64,000 nt of DNA, taken from positions 763,501 to 827,500 of the forward strand of contig NZ_AFIG01000001.1 of the NCBI RefSeq assembly GCF_000214595.1, written 5' to 3'. Below the pieces are notes generated by a model that worked only from the letters and a program-made list of their open reading frames with translations, ran no database searches and had not been told where the DNA came from. Position 1 is the first letter of the stretch. The number at the start of each line of letters is the position of its first letter. Source of the stretch: Methylophaga thalassica MP. Its GTDB lineage: Bacteria > Pseudomonadota > Gammaproteobacteria > Nitrosococcales > Methylophagaceae. Shown piece by piece: positions 29,006-37,943 of the stretch. The position numbers were made by a program, and so were the translations under genes.

Positions 29006-29596
29006 TCAATGATGTGTTTCCAGGCGGTTTATACGTGCCTCAAGCCTATCAATATCTGCCTTGATCTTATCTACATCACTCATGAAATCGTCGATTTGAA
29101 TCTTGTCTGGCAAGATGTGAGCTTCTTCTCTCAGGTATTCAGAAAGTGACATCGATAAGGAGCGTTGGGTCGCATTTAGCCATGAAAAACCTTGTTTGAT
29201 GGCATAATTTAGCGGCTGAGCAATCACGTCCCCTGTGACATTGGCAATTTGCTGTTCCCAGTCAAAGTCAAACCCGTCGAGAACGTCTTGCAACTGTTTG
29301 GCAAATTGTACATTCCCATGGATATGTATCTCATTGGAGAACAAGTGCTCTGGGTGTTTGGCCAGCTTCAGCAGACTTATCGCATTAGCGGTGATTAATA
29401 AATCCGCATTTTCTTCATCATTATGAGTCAGCTTGATTGCTGACTGATGAAATGAGACGTGTAAATATTGCTGCCAGTCCTGAATATGAATCACGATCAC
29501 ACGATTTTCAAAAGTATTAAGCCGTTCGCGCGTTTCAGGGTCCTGTTTCAATGCCTGATTAACAGCCAATTCGATTGGACGTAATAAAATGGCCAT
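29006..29596 (-). CDS. ubiJ: Ubiquinone biosynthesis accessory factor UbiJ
   Basis: UbiJ binds lipid intermediates with an SCP2 domain and, with UbiK, supports the soluble Ubi complex. The 196-residue protein has the SCP2-like fold over residues about 10-110 and a C-terminal coiled coil (about 165-196, DVDKIKADIDRLEARINRLE). It sits between ubiE and ubiB as in E. coli, 4 bases after ubiE. The sequence is weakly conserved but position and length agree. Confidence 0.93.
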   Translation of the reverse strand: MAILLRPIELAVNQALKQDPETRERLNTFENRVIVIHIQDWQQYLHVSFHQSAIKLTHNDEENADLLITANAISLLKLAKHPEHLFSNEIHIHGNVQFAKQLQDVLDGFDFDWEQQIANVTGDVIAQPLNYAIKQGFSWLNATQRSLSMSLSEYLREEAHILPDKIQIDDFMSDVDKIKADIDRLEARINRLETHH

Positions 29597-29600
29597 GAGT

Positions 29601-30347
29601 CTAGAATTTATAACCGCGATGAAGTGAGACGATACCGGCGGTCATATTGTGATATTCACAACGTTCAAAACCGACATCCGTCATCATCTGTTTTAAGGTT
29701 TCCTGATCCGGATGCATACGGATGGATTCAGCCAGATAGCGATAGCTGTCTTCGTCCCCAGTAAAAATTTTGCCCAGCTGCGGCAGAATCTTAAATGAAT
29801 AAGCATCATAAATCGGTGCCATCCACTCAGCTGGCTTGGAAAACTCTAAGACCATCAGTTGGCCGCCTGGCTTGAGTACACGAAACATTGATGCCAGTGC
29901 TTTATCTTTATCCGTGACATTACGTAAACCAAAAGCAATGGTAATACAGTTGAAACTGTTGTCAGGAAACGGCAGGGCTTCAGCATTGGCCTGAACGTAT
30001 TCAATATTCCCAACAATGCCGTCATCCGTCAGGCGGTCACGACCAACATTAAGCATAGACGCATTGATATCAGCTAATACAACTTTGCCTGTATCACCTA
30101 CCAGTTTTGAAAACTGTCGGGTCAGATCGCCTGTACCGCCGGCAATATCCAATACGGTTGCCCCACGACGAACACCACTGTTCATGATGGTAAAGTGCTT
30201 CCAGAAGCGATGAATACCGAGCGACATTAAGTCGTTCATCAGATCATATTTACCTGCAACCGAGTGAAAAACCTCGGCGACATGTTTGGCTTTTTCGGCC
30301 GTGGGTACTTCTTTATAACCGAAATGGGTGGTGTCTTTGGCTTCCAT
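29601..30347 (-). CDS. ubiE: Ubiquinone/menaquinone methyltransferase UbiE
   Basis: UbiE adds the C-methyl group in ubiquinone (and menaquinone) synthesis using S-adenosylmethionine. The 248-residue protein shows [20 protein letters not shown] (residues about 31-50), the cofactor loop [15 protein letters not shown] and [13 protein letters not shown], and ends in [11 protein letters not shown], as the family does. It is first of the ubiEJB set and starts 11 bases after the DUF971 gene. Confidence 0.97.
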   Translation of the reverse strand: MEAKDTTHFGYKEVPTAEKAKHVAEVFHSVAGKYDLMNDLMSLGIHRFWKHFTIMNSGVRRGATVLDIAGGTGDLTRQFSKLVGDTGKVVLADINASMLNVGRDRLTDDGIVGNIEYVQANAEALPFPDNSFNCITIAFGLRNVTDKDKALASMFRVLKPGGQLMVLEFSKPAEWMAPIYDAYSFKILPQLGKIFTGDEDSYRYLAESIRMHPDQETLKQMMTDVGFERCEYHNMTAGIVSLHRGYKF

Positions 30348-30358
30348 AACTTGACCTA

Positions 30359-30718
30359 TTACTGTTGGCGCTGATAACCGGCTTTCTGAAGTCGGTTAAG
30401 GTAGTCTTGCCATAAAGAATCCTGATGGATGGCAAGTTCGTACAAATAGTCCCATGTGAAAAGACCACTGTCATGTCCGTCATCAAAAAACAATTTGAGT
30501 GCATAATGACCAACAGGCTCTATTTTATCGAGACCGACGTTTTCTTTATGTGTCTGCAAAACTTCCTGTCCGGGACCATGCCCACGAACCTCTGCTGAAG
30601 GTGAGTGGACACGGAGATATTCTGCTGACAAACGATACTGCTTATCACCATAGCTCAGAGATAGACACTTGGATTGTTTGTGTAACGTAATCTCTGTTGG
30701 TAGTGGTATTTCTGCCAT
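30359..30718 (-). CDS. DUF971 (GBBH-like N-terminal) domain protein
   Basis: This 119-residue single-domain protein has the segments [32 protein letters not shown] and [21 protein letters not shown]. It matches the DUF971 domain, which also forms the N-terminal domain of gamma-butyrobetaine hydroxylase. Bacterial stand-alone copies commonly sit beside hslU or ubiE and may relate to iron-sulfur or cofactor functions, which is unproven. The open frame extends 40 residues upstream into hslU, but the ATG at 30718 gives the family N-terminus and has an AAGG ribosome binding site. Confidence 0.9.
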   Translation of the reverse strand: MAEIPLPTEITLHKQSKCLSLSYGDKQYRLSAEYLRVHSPSAEVRGHGPGQEVLQTHKENVGLDKIEPVGHYALKLFFDDGHDSGLFTWDYLYELAIHQDSLWQDYLNRLQKAGYQRQQ

Positions 30719-30728
30719 CAAGAATGCC

Positions 30729-32048
30729 TTATAGGATATAACGTGATAAATCTTCGTCTTCAGCAACCACGGAAAGTTGCTCATTGACATAGTCTTTATC
30801 GACGGTGACAGAGAGATTTTCTTCGCTGCCAGCTTCATATGAAATCTGTTCTAACAACTTTTCTAGCATGGTATGTAAACGGCGGGCACCAATGTTTTCT
30901 GTCTTTTCATTGACTTCCCATGCCAGCTCAGCAATGCGCTCAATACCGTCGTCGGTGAAGCTCAACTCAACCCCTTCTGTTGCCAGAAGCGCAATATATT
31001 GCTCCGTCAGAGAAGCGTCAGGCTCAGTCAAAATGCGAACAAAATCGGCAGAGGAAAGCGCATCCAGTTCAACGCGAATAGGTAAGCGACCTTGCAGTTC
31101 AGGTATTAAGTCGGAGGGTTTGCTTAAGTGGAATGCACCTGATGCGATAAACAGAATATGGTCGGTTTTGATCATGCCATATTTGGTCGAAACAGTGCTT
31201 CCCTCTACCAGAGGTAAAAGGTCACGTTGCACACCAGCACGAGATACATCTGCATTGTTACTGCTTTCACCTCGACCGGTAATCTTATCGATTTCATCCA
31301 GAAAAACGATGCCATTTTGTTCAACACTGTCTAACACTTTGGCTTTCAATTCTTCTTCATTGATAAGTTTCAGTGCTTCTTCTTCAGACAGCAGTCGCAT
31401 GGCATGAGCGACAGTAATTTTGCGCATACTTTTACGTTGTGAGCCCATACTCTGAAACATTTCTTGTAACTGGCTGGTCATTTCTTCCATGCCTGGAGGC
31501 GACATGATTTCAACGCCGACGTTAGGGGCATTCAGTTCCAGTTCTATCTCACGATCGTCAAGTTTTCCCTCACGCAGCATTTTGCGGAAACGTTGCCGAG
31601 TGGTGGATTCATCTTCTGTTTCAACATCGCGGGCAGGGCGAAGCAGGGCATTCAGAATACGTTCTTCAGCGGCATCTTCTGCTTTGTTCTTTACCGATGA
31701 TATCGCCTCTTCACGCAGCATTTTCATGGCTGTTTCAGCAAGATCACGAATGATTGATTCGACATCACGGCCTACATAACCCACTTCAGTAAATTTGGTG
31801 GCTTCTACCTTAATGAATGGCGCATTAGCTAAAGCGGCGAGTCTTCGGGCGATCTCTGTTTTACCGACGCCAGTGGGACCAATCATAAGAATATTTTTAG
31901 GAGTCACTTCATGTTGAAGTGCAGCATCGAGCTGCTTACGACGCCAGCGGTTACGGAGTGCAATGGCGACGGCTTTTTTAGCTGCCTGTTGTCCAATGAT
32001 GCGTTTATCGAGTTCGTTAACAATTTGTTTCGGAGTTAATGATTGCAT
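30729..32048 (-). CDS. hslU: HslU ATPase/unfoldase of the HslUV protease
   Basis: HslU is the AAA+ ring that unfolds substrates for the HslV peptidase in the cytoplasm. The 439-residue protein has Walker [14 protein letters not shown] (about 55-67), a long intermediate domain (about 110-240), Walker [13 protein letters not shown] and sensor [10 protein letters not shown], and ends in the conserved DLSRYIL tail that docks into HslV. It follows hslV by 8 bases on the minus strand. Confidence 0.98.
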   Translation of the reverse strand: MQSLTPKQIVNELDKRIIGQQAAKKAVAIALRNRWRRKQLDAALQHEVTPKNILMIGPTGVGKTEIARRLAALANAPFIKVEATKFTEVGYVGRDVESIIRDLAETAMKMLREEAISSVKNKAEDAAEERILNALLRPARDVETEDESTTRQRFRKMLREGKLDDREIELELNAPNVGVEIMSPPGMEEMTSQLQEMFQSMGSQRKSMRKITVAHAMRLLSEEEALKLINEEELKAKVLDSVEQNGIVFLDEIDKITGRGESSNNADVSRAGVQRDLLPLVEGSTVSTKYGMIKTDHILFIASGAFHLSKPSDLIPELQGRLPIRVELDALSSADFVRILTEPDASLTEQYIALLATEGVELSFTDDGIERIAELAWEVNEKTENIGARRLHTMLEKLLEQISYEAGSEENLSVTVDKDYVNEQLSVVAEDEDLSRYIL

Positions 32049-32056
32049 GATAGATA

Positions 32057-32599
32057 TCAGTTTGAGTCCAGAGTTTCGATTGTAAGGTTGTGATTGGTAT
32101 AGATGCAGATGTCAGCGGCAATATTCAAGCCTTTTTCCACAATTTCTCTGGCGCTGAGAGCCGTATTTTGTAACAAAGCGGTTGCTGCGGCCTGAGCAAA
32201 AGGGCCACCAGAGCCAATAGCAATAAGGCCATGCTCTGGTTCAATGACGTCACCATTACCAGAAATAATTAGGGAAGCTTCTCTATCTGCAACAGCAAGT
32301 AAGGCTTCAAGTCGACGCATCATTCTGTCTGTGCGCCAATCTTTGGCAAGTTCAAGCGCACTGCGCGTCAGATTGCCCTGATGCTTTTCTAATTTTGCTT
32401 CAAACCGTTCAAATAGTGTGAAAGCATCCGCTGTGCCACCGGCGAAACCAGCAATGACTTTACCGTGATATAACCGTCGGACTTTGCGCGCATTACCTTT
32501 CATTATTGTGTTGCCAAGACTGACTTGCCCATCACCACCAATGACGACCTGACCGTCACGGCGATACGAAAGGATGGTCGTACCGCGGTACTGCTCCAT
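32057..32599 (-). CDS. hslV: HslV peptidase subunit of the HslUV protease
   Basis: HslV is a two-ring threonine peptidase related to proteasome beta subunits. The 180-residue protein contains [20 protein letters not shown]. The catalytic threonine is expected at Thr7, so a short leader (MEQYRG) must be removed; enterobacterial HslV loses only Met. Such a leader is known from several betaproteobacterial sequences. The ATG at 32599 follows an AGGAGA ribosome binding site. HslVU is usually heat-shock controlled; I found no convincing sigma-32 promoter upstream. Confidence 0.97.
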   Translation of the reverse strand: MEQYRGTTILSYRRDGQVVIGGDGQVSLGNTIMKGNARKVRRLYHGKVIAGFAGGTADAFTLFERFEAKLEKHQGNLTRSALELAKDWRTDRMMRRLEALLAVADREASLIISGNGDVIEPEHGLIAIGSGGPFAQAAATALLQNTALSAREIVEKGLNIAADICIYTNHNLTIETLDSN

Positions 32600-32747
32600 A
32601 AATGTCTCCTGTTTTGTAAAAATTAATACAGATTTATATCGGCTAATAATATACTATTACGGCTTTCATACTTCAGTTAATCACACTACAGATTTAGCCA
32701 AGCTAATCACTCAGACCTCAGCTAATCGAGAATTACTGATTTAAGTG

Positions 32748-32776
32748 TTGACATTAGTGTGAGTTTTACGGAAAAT
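32748..32776 (+). promoter_or_regulatory. Probable promoter of the tRNA-tuf operon
   Basis: TTGACA (32748-32753), a 17-base spacer and GAAAAT (32771-32776) lie 15 bases before tRNA-Tyr. A GC-rich discriminator (GCCACG) follows, as at stringently controlled stable-RNA promoters, and an AT-rich stretch lies upstream. Confidence 0.75.
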
Positions 32777-32790
32777 GCCACGTCTTTAGT

Positions 32791-32875
<85 letters not shown>

Positions 32876-32899
32876 TTAAATAAACAAGATGACTGAATT

Positions 32900-32973
32900 G
32901 CGGGTGTAGTTCAATGGTAGAACTCCAGCCTTCCAAGCTGATCACGTGGGTTCGATTCCCATCACCCGCTCCA
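32900..32973 (+). tRNA. tRNA-Gly (TCC)
   Basis: This 74-base cloverleaf has the acceptor GCGGGTG/CACCCGC, TCC anticodon at 32932-32934 and an encoded CCA. It lies 24 bases after tRNA-Tyr. Confidence 0.98.
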
Positions 32974-32994
32974 TTTTTGATTGGAAGAATTTAG

Positions 32995-33070
32995 GCCCGC
33001 ATAGCTCAGTCGGTAGAGCGCATCCATGGTAAGGATGAGGTCATCAGTTCGATTCTGATTGCGGGCTCCA
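32995..33070 (+). tRNA. tRNA-Thr (GGT)
   Basis: This 76-base cloverleaf has the acceptor GCCCGCA/TGCGGGC, GGT anticodon at 33028-33030 and an encoded CCA. It is the last tRNA before the first tuf gene. The first tRNA-Thr of the E. coli operon has no counterpart here. Confidence 0.98.
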
Positions 33071-33147
33071 CAATTTGTCTTAGGCAGGGGGTTCCTGCCT
33101 GTTTTGATTTTTTGGCTCAATAAAATTTAGTGCCGGGGATACTACTC

Positions 33148-34338
33148 ATGTCTAAAGCAAAATTTGAACGTTCTAAACCCCACGTCAACGTGGGCACCAT
33201 AGGTCACGTTGACCATGGTAAAACTACGCTGACAGCGGCGATCACCAAAGTGTTGGGTGAATTAAGTGGTGGTGAATTCAAAGATTACGCGGATATTGAT
33301 AACGCACCAGAAGAAAGAGAACGTGGTATCACAATCTCAACCGCTCACGTGGAATACGAAACAGCCAACCGTCACTACGCACACGTAGACTGCCCAGGCC
33401 ATGCTGACTATGTTAAAAACATGATCACCGGTGCGGCACAAATGGACGGCGCGATTCTGGTTGTAAACGCAGCTGACGGTCCGATGCCACAAACACGTGA
33501 ACACATTTTGTTATCACGTCAGGTTGGTGTACCTTACATCATCGTTTACCTGAACAAAGCTGACATGGTTGACGACGAAGAACTGATTGAATTGGTAGAA
33601 ATGGAAGTGCGTGAGTTGTTAGACAGCTATGACTTCCCAGGTGATGACACCCCAATCATCGTTGGTTCAGCACTGAAAGCGTTAGAAGGCGACACAAGTG
33701 AAATTGGTGCACCATCAATCATTCGTTTAGCTGAAGCAATGGATACCTACTTCCCAGAACCAGAACGTGCAATTGACGGTGCGTTTTTGATGCCGATTGA
33801 AGACGTATTCTCAATCTCAGGTCGTGGTACGGTTGTTACTGGTCGTGTTGAACGCGGTATTGTTAAAGTGGGTGACGAATTAGAAATCGTTGGTATCAAA
33901 GACACCCAAAAAACCACCTGTACTGGTGTTGAAATGTTCCGCAAGCTGTTAGATCAAGGTCAAGCAGGCGACAACGTAGGTGTTCTATTACGTGGTACAA
34001 AACGTGAAGACGTCGACCGTGGTCAAGTACTGGCACACCCAGGCACAATCAAACCACACACACGTTTTGAAGCAGAAGTATATGTGCTGTCAAAAGATGA
34101 AGGTGGTCGTCACACGCCATTCTTCAATGGTTACCGTCCACAGTTCTACTTCCGTACAACTGACGTGACAGGCGCATGTGAATTACCATCAGGTGTAGAA
34201 ATGGTTATGCCTGGTGATAACGTTAAGATGGACGTAACTTTAATTGCACCGATTGCGATGGAAGAAGGGTTACGTTTTGCTATTCGTGAAGGCGGCCGCA
34301 CTGTTGGTGCCGGTGTCGTTAGTAAAATAGTCGAATAG
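33148..34338 (+). CDS. tuf: Elongation factor Tu, first copy
   Basis: EF-Tu delivers aminoacyl-tRNA to the ribosome as a GTP complex. The 396-residue protein has G1 [10 protein letters not shown]2 RGITI, G3 DCPGH and G4 NKAD, followed by the two beta-barrel domains. The open frame begins at a GTG at 33130, but the ATG at 33148 gives the standard [12 protein letters not shown] start. The copy at 49525 differs in protein sequence only near the N-terminus ([12 protein letters not shown]). It follows three tRNA genes and is followed by a hairpin with a T-run and then by tRNA-Trp. Confidence 0.98.
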   Translation: MSKAKFERSKPHVNVGTIGHVDHGKTTLTAAITKVLGELSGGEFKDYADIDNAPEERERGITISTAHVEYETANRHYAHVDCPGHADYVKNMITGAAQMDGAILVVNAADGPMPQTREHILLSRQVGVPYIIVYLNKADMVDDEELIELVEMEVRELLDSYDFPGDDTPIIVGSALKALEGDTSEIGAPSIIRLAEAMDTYFPEPERAIDGAFLMPIEDVFSISGRGTVVTGRVERGIVKVGDELEIVGIKDTQKTTCTGVEMFRKLLDQGQAGDNVGVLLRGTKREDVDRGQVLAHPGTIKPHTRFEAEVYVLSKDEGGRHTPFFNGYRPQFYFRTTDVTGACELPSGVEMVMPGDNVKMDVTLIAPIAMEEGLRFAIREGGRTVGAGVVSKIVE

Positions 34339-34355
34339 TATAAGGATGCCACGAT

Positions 34356-34384
34356 GCTGAGTGCATAGGCACTCAGCAATTTTT
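34356..34384 (+). terminator. Hairpin terminator or attenuator between tuf and tRNA-Trp
   Basis: The perfect nine-pair stem GCTGAGTGC/GCACTCAGC with an ATAG loop is followed by AATTTTT. Only 13 bases separate it from tRNA-Trp, which leaves no room for a separate promoter, so it probably allows partial read-through. Confidence 0.8.
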
Positions 34385-34397
34385 GAGAGCATATGAT

Positions 34398-34473
34398 AGG
34401 CCAGTAGCTCAATTGGCAGAGCGACGGTCTCCAAAACCGTAGGTTGGGGGTTCGATTCCCTCCTGGCCTGCCA
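34398..34473 (+). tRNA. tRNA-Trp (CCA)
   Basis: This 76-base cloverleaf has the acceptor AGGCCAG/CTGGCCT, CCA anticodon at 34431-34433, discriminator G and an encoded CCA end. It sits between tuf and secE, as in many gammaproteobacteria. Confidence 0.98.
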
Positions 34474-34509
34474 TCATATGTTTTCCTCAAAGCGGATATA
34501 ACGAATAAA

Positions 34510-34848
34510 ATGGCAGACAATATTAAACTAATTATCGCAGTTGTCTTAATGGCGGCTGCGATTACTTTGTTTTATACATACGCAGAGTATTCAACATTGT
34601 TACGCGTGTTAGGCTTGTTAGTAGTTGCAGGTGTATCATTGTTTATCGCTTCAAAAACAACTATCGGTTCAACAGTTTTATCTTATGTTAGAGATACCAA
34701 TGTTGAAGTAAGAAAAGTTGTATGGCCTACGCGTCAAGAAACAGTCCAAACGACTTTGGTCGTTATCTTAATGGTGATGATGGTCGCATTGATGCTATGG
34801 GGCGTTGATTCGTTATTAGGTTGGGGCGTCCGCGCTCTGACACTATAA
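34510..34848 (+). CDS. secE: Preprotein translocase subunit SecE
   Basis: SecE is the clamp subunit of the SecYEG channel. The 112-residue protein has three membrane helices (about 4-22, 29-47 and 83-107) with the conserved cytoplasmic stretch [17 protein letters not shown] between helices two and three. The three-helix form is that of gammaproteobacteria. The open frame runs upstream through tRNA-Trp, but the ATG at 34510 gives the proper N-terminus. nusG follows after 13 bases. Confidence 0.96.
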   Translation: MADNIKLIIAVVLMAAAITLFYTYAEYSTLLRVLGLLVVAGVSLFIASKTTIGSTVLSYVRDTNVEVRKVVWPTRQETVQTTLVVILMVMMVALMLWGVDSLLGWGVRALTL

Positions 34849-34861
34849 AACAGGGTTTCAA

Positions 34862-35395
34862 ATGAGTAAACGTTGGTATGTAATTCAGGCTTATTCAGGC
34901 TTTGAAGCACAAGTAAAACGATCTCTTGAAGAGCGTATTAATCGCCTTGAGCTGCAAGATAAGTTCGGTGAAATCCTCGTTCCGACTGAAGAAGTCGTTG
35001 AGATGAAAGAAGGTCAAAAGCGGAAGAGTGAACGTAAATTCTTCCCTGGTTATGTTCTCGTCAACATGGAAATGGATGACGAAACATGGCATGTGGTGAA
35101 TGATCTACCACGTGTACTTCGCTTTATTGGTGGCACAGGCGACAGGCCGGCGCCAATTAGTGAAGCAGAAGCTAATCAAATCTTACAACGCGTTCAAGAT
35201 GGTGCTGAAAGTCCAAGACCTAAAGTCTTGTTTGAACCCGGTGAAGTGGTTCGTGTTACTGATGGCCCATTCAACGACTTTACAGGCGTTGTTGAAGAAG
35301 TGAATTACGAGAAAAGTAAATTGTGTGTTGAGGTGGTTATTTTCGGACGTTCAACACCAGTGGAATTAGAATTTAGCCAGGTAGCTAAAGGCTAA
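34862..35395 (+). CDS. nusG: Transcription antitermination factor NusG
   Basis: NusG binds RNA polymerase and links it to Rho and to the leading ribosome. The 177-residue protein has the N-terminal NGN domain ([13 protein letters not shown] onward, [11 protein letters not shown]) and a C-terminal KOW domain ([19 protein letters not shown]). Length and order are typical. It forms the secE-nusG pair upstream of rplK. Confidence 0.97.
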   Translation: MSKRWYVIQAYSGFEAQVKRSLEERINRLELQDKFGEILVPTEEVVEMKEGQKRKSERKFFPGYVLVNMEMDDETWHVVNDLPRVLRFIGGTGDRPAPISEAEANQILQRVQDGAESPRPKVLFEPGEVVRVTDGPFNDFTGVVEEVNYEKSKLCVEVVIFGRSTPVELEFSQVAKG

Positions 35396-35406
35396 GTTCG
35401 ACAAAG

Positions 35407-35475
35407 GTCAACCCTAATTGCGTTGACTATATTTAGCGGGGAGCTGAAAAGCGTTTGTACCCATAAGGAGAAATC
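35407..35475 (+). promoter_or_regulatory. rplK leader, possible L1 autoregulatory site
   Basis: The gap before rplK contains a stem GTCAAC/GTTGAC (35407-35412 with 35422-35427) and then GCGGGGAGCTGAAAAGCG, which resembles the purine-rich internal loop of L1 binding sites. In E. coli L1 represses rplKA at such a site. This match is by eye only. Confidence 0.45.
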
Positions 35476-35910
35476 ATGGCAAAGAAAATTGAAGCTTACA
35501 TCAAGCTACAAGTGCCAGCAGGCGGAGCGAATCCAAGCCCACCAGTTGGTCCAGCGTTAGGTCAGAAAGGCGTGAACATCATGGAGTTCTGTAAAGCCTT
35601 CAACGCGCAAACACAAAATCTGGAAAACGGCCTGCCAATCCCGGTCGTGATCACTGTTTATAATGATAAAAGTTTTACTTTTATCACTAAAACACCTCCT
35701 GCTTCAGTTCTGTTGAAAAAAGCAGCTGGTTTGAAAAGCGGCAGCAGCCGTCCAAATACTGACAAAGTCGGTACAGTGACTCGCGCTCAATTAGAAGAAA
35801 TTGCAAATACTAAAATGCCTGACTTGTCAGCTGCTGACTTAGACGCTGCTGTAAGAACAATTGCAGGTACTGCACGTAGCATGGGTCTGAACACGGAGGG
35901 TGTTGAGTAA
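35476..35910 (+). CDS. rplK: 50S ribosomal protein L11
   Basis: L11 forms the GTPase-associated centre on 23S rRNA and is the thiostrepton target region. The 144-residue protein has the N-terminal domain with the Pro-rich [20 protein letters not shown] and the C-terminal RNA-binding domain. The ATG follows AAGGAG. The stop overlaps the rplA start by one base (TAATG), so L11 and L1 are translationally coupled. Confidence 0.98.
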   Translation: MAKKIEAYIKLQVPAGGANPSPPVGPALGQKGVNIMEFCKAFNAQTQNLENGLPIPVVITVYNDKSFTFITKTPPASVLLKKAAGLKSGSSRPNTDKVGTVTRAQLEEIANTKMPDLSAADLDAAVRTIAGTARSMGLNTEGVE

Positions 35911-36602
35911 TGGCTGCTTTAGGTAAAAGAACTCGCGCTATCCGCGAAAAATTAAAAAATGGCAAAGTATTCTCAATTGATGATGCTTTAACATTCGTCA
36001 AAGAAAACGCTTCAGCAAAATTTGTTGAATCAATCGATGTTTCAATTAACTTAGGTGTTGACCCACGTAAATCTGACCAGGTTGTACGTAGTTCAACAGT
36101 CTTACCTAACGGTACTGGTAAAACGGTTCGCGTTGCAGTGTTTGCACAAGGCGCGAATGCAGATGCAGCAAAAGAAGCCGGTGCTGATATCGTTGGTTTT
36201 GAAGATCTGGCTGAAGACATCAAAAAAGGCAATATGGATTTTGATGTCGTTATTGCATCACCTGATGCTATGCGTATCGTTGGTACACTTGGTCAGGTTT
36301 TAGGTCCACGTGGTCTGATGCCTAACCCTAAAGTGGGTACTGTGACACCGAATGTTGCTGAAGCAGTAAAAAATGCAAAAGCGGGTCAGGTTCGTTACCG
36401 TACTGATAAAGCTGGTATCATCCATTGCCCAATTGGTAATGCGAGCTTTGATACAGACGCATTACGTCAAAACTTACAAGCGTTGATTGATGACCTGAAT
36501 AAGCTTAAACCAAGCTCAGCAAAAGGTGTTTATATCAAACGTATCAGTGTCTCTAGCACAATGGGTGCTGGTGTCACTGTAGACAAATCTTTCTTAGGAT
36601 AG
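35910..36602 (+). CDS. rplA: 50S ribosomal protein L1
   Basis: L1 forms the mobile stalk at the E site and represses its own operon. The 230-residue protein shows the conserved [16 protein letters not shown] (residues about 131-146) and [14 protein letters not shown]. It is coupled to rplK and followed by the 211-base rplJ leader. Confidence 0.98.
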   Translation: MAALGKRTRAIREKLKNGKVFSIDDALTFVKENASAKFVESIDVSINLGVDPRKSDQVVRSSTVLPNGTGKTVRVAVFAQGANADAAKEAGADIVGFEDLAEDIKKGNMDFDVVIASPDAMRIVGTLGQVLGPRGLMPNPKVGTVTPNVAEAVKNAKAGQVRYRTDKAGIIHCPIGNASFDTDALRQNLQALIDDLNKLKPSSAKGVYIKRISVSSTMGAGVTVDKSFLG

Positions 36603-36611
36603 ATTAAAAAT

Positions 36612-36770
36612 TTGGACCGCTCAGCCTTATGGCTGAGTCGTCTAAGACCGCAGGTAAGAAATTTTAATTGGCTCATTAACTATGAGCGAGCCTGCGCAGA
36701 CGGGTTCAGCTGCAGAATCTCTGACGTTGAATACCGTAAAGGTGGGAGTGTTATCACTCTCTTTTTTAGC
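36612..36770 (+). promoter_or_regulatory. rplJ leader with a terminator-like hairpin
   Basis: The 211 bases before rplJ contain a stem CTCAGCC/GGCTGAG around 36618-36636 and further purine-rich and GAGC-containing segments expected for the L10-binding leader. GGAGTG-TTAT-CACTCT (36745-36760) follows, with a run of six T at 36762-36767. In other bacteria L10(L12)4 binds such leaders to repress rplJL. The terminal hairpin suggests transcript attenuation as well. Confidence 0.6.
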
Positions 36771-36813
36771 AACTATTCATTCATGAAAATGAATGAACCT
36801 AAGGAGGTCTTAG

Positions 36814-37341
36814 GTGGCTTTAAATCTTGAAGGTAAAAAGGCCGTCGTTGCTGAGGTCGCTGAAGTTGCTGCCAATGCTTATTCTGCAATTGCTGCAGAA
36901 TATCGTGGATTGACAGTTTCTGAAATGACCGAGCTACGTGTTGCAGCTCGTAAACAAAATGTTTACTTGCGTGTAGTTCGTAACACATTAGCTCGCCGTG
37001 CTGTAGAAGGTACTGATTTCGCCTGCATGCAGGAAGGAATGACAGGTCCTCTGATTCTTGGCTTCTCTATGGAAGATCCAGGTGCAGTAGCACGGGTCAT
37101 GGGTGATTTTGCGAAAGATAAAAAACAACTCGAAGTCAAAATGGTTTCTCTGGGTGGAAAATTATTCCCTGCCAGCGAACTTGAAAGACTGGCGAAGATG
37201 CCAACCAAAGAACAAGCTATCAGCATGTTCATGGGCACCATCAAAGCCCCTATCGAGAAATTTGTTCGTACTTTGCAAGCACCTACCAGCAAGATGGTTC
37301 GTACGTTCGCGGCTGTTCGCGATGCGAAAGACGCAGCTTAA
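36814..37341 (+). CDS. rplJ: 50S ribosomal protein L10
   Basis: L10 anchors the L7/L12 dimers at the stalk base. The 175-residue protein starts with GTG at 36814 after AAGGAG at 36801-36806, has the N-terminal rRNA-binding domain (AAEYRGLTVSEMTELR, VRNTLARRAVEGT) and ends in the helix that holds L7/L12. It lies downstream of the presumed autoregulatory leader. Confidence 0.97.
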   Translation: MALNLEGKKAVVAEVAEVAANAYSAIAAEYRGLTVSEMTELRVAARKQNVYLRVVRNTLARRAVEGTDFACMQEGMTGPLILGFSMEDPGAVARVMGDFAKDKKQLEVKMVSLGGKLFPASELERLAKMPTKEQAISMFMGTIKAPIEKFVRTLQAPTSKMVRTFAAVRDAKDAA

Positions 37342-37399
37342 TCCACTATTGGATTGGGCAAGTTAATAAATTCTGTAAGCTTGAAATAGGAAAATTATC

Positions 37400-37771
37400 A
37401 TGGCTGTATCTAAAGACGATATTTTGGAAGCGATTTCCAATATGACAGTTGTAGAGATCGTTGATCTGATCGAAGCAATGGAAGAAAAATTTGGTGTAAC
37501 TGCTGCTGCTCCAGTTGCGGCTGTTGCTGCTGCTCCAGCTGCTGCGGCTGCTGAAGAGCAAAGCGAATTCAACGTTGTAATGACTAGCTTCGGTGACAAC
37601 AAAGTTGCTGTAATCAAAGTTATTCGTGGCATTACAGGTCTTGGCTTGAAAGAAGCTAAAGACATGGTTGAAGGCGTACCTGCTACAGTTAAAGAAGGCG
37701 TTGAAAAAGCTGAAGCTGAAGACGTTGTTAAACAACTTACTGAAGCTGGTGCGACTGCTGAACTTAAGTAA
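37400..37771 (+). CDS. rplL: 50S ribosomal protein L7/L12
   Basis: L7/L12 forms the flexible stalk that recruits translation GTPases. The 123-residue acidic protein has the N-terminal dimer domain, an Ala-rich hinge ([19 protein letters not shown]) and the C-terminal factor-binding domain ([20 protein letters not shown]). It is followed by a set of hairpins before rpoB. Confidence 0.98.
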   Translation: MAVSKDDILEAISNMTVVEIVDLIEAMEEKFGVTAAAPVAAVAAAPAAAAAEEQSEFNVVMTSFGDNKVAVIKVIRGITGLGLKEAKDMVEGVPATVKEGVEKAEAEDVVKQLTEAGATAELK

Positions 37772-37784
37772 GCGTCTCATATAT

Positions 37785-37878
37785 CGCAATGGTCATCTGA
37801 CCACTGCGAAAAAGAAAATGGCTGGTGACTTTGGTCACCGGCCTTTTTCCGTTGCTGGTCAGTGCATATTACTGACCA
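37785..37878 (+). promoter_or_regulatory. rplL-rpoB attenuator: three hairpins with shared arms
   Basis: Hairpin 1 (37785-37808) pairs TGGTCA with TGACCA. Hairpin 2 (37820-37843) is a ten-pair stem GGCTGGTGAC/GTCACCGGCC followed by TTTTT. Hairpin 3 (37856-37878) is TGGTCAGT/ACTGACCA. Hairpin 2 is a standard intrinsic terminator; partial termination here would lower rpoBC relative to rplJL, as in E. coli. Confidence 0.85.
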
Positions 37879-37943
37879 TTAAGAAAACAATCTTTCCTGA
37901 AGTCCACAAGCGTGAACTCAGGACGTTCTTCGAGGTGTAATAA

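Noticed and set aside
30805..31407. 200-codon plus-strand open frame over hslU
   Set aside because: It lies wholly inside the highly conserved hslU gene on the other strand and is Ser/Arg-rich nonsense.
33130..33147. GTG start giving a six-residue extension of the first EF-Tu
   Set aside because: The second tuf copy and the family start at MSK; the extension is not conserved.
34146..34520. 124-codon minus-strand open frame across tuf, tRNA-Trp and secE
   Set aside because: It crosses a tRNA gene and conserved coding sequence, so it is not a real gene.
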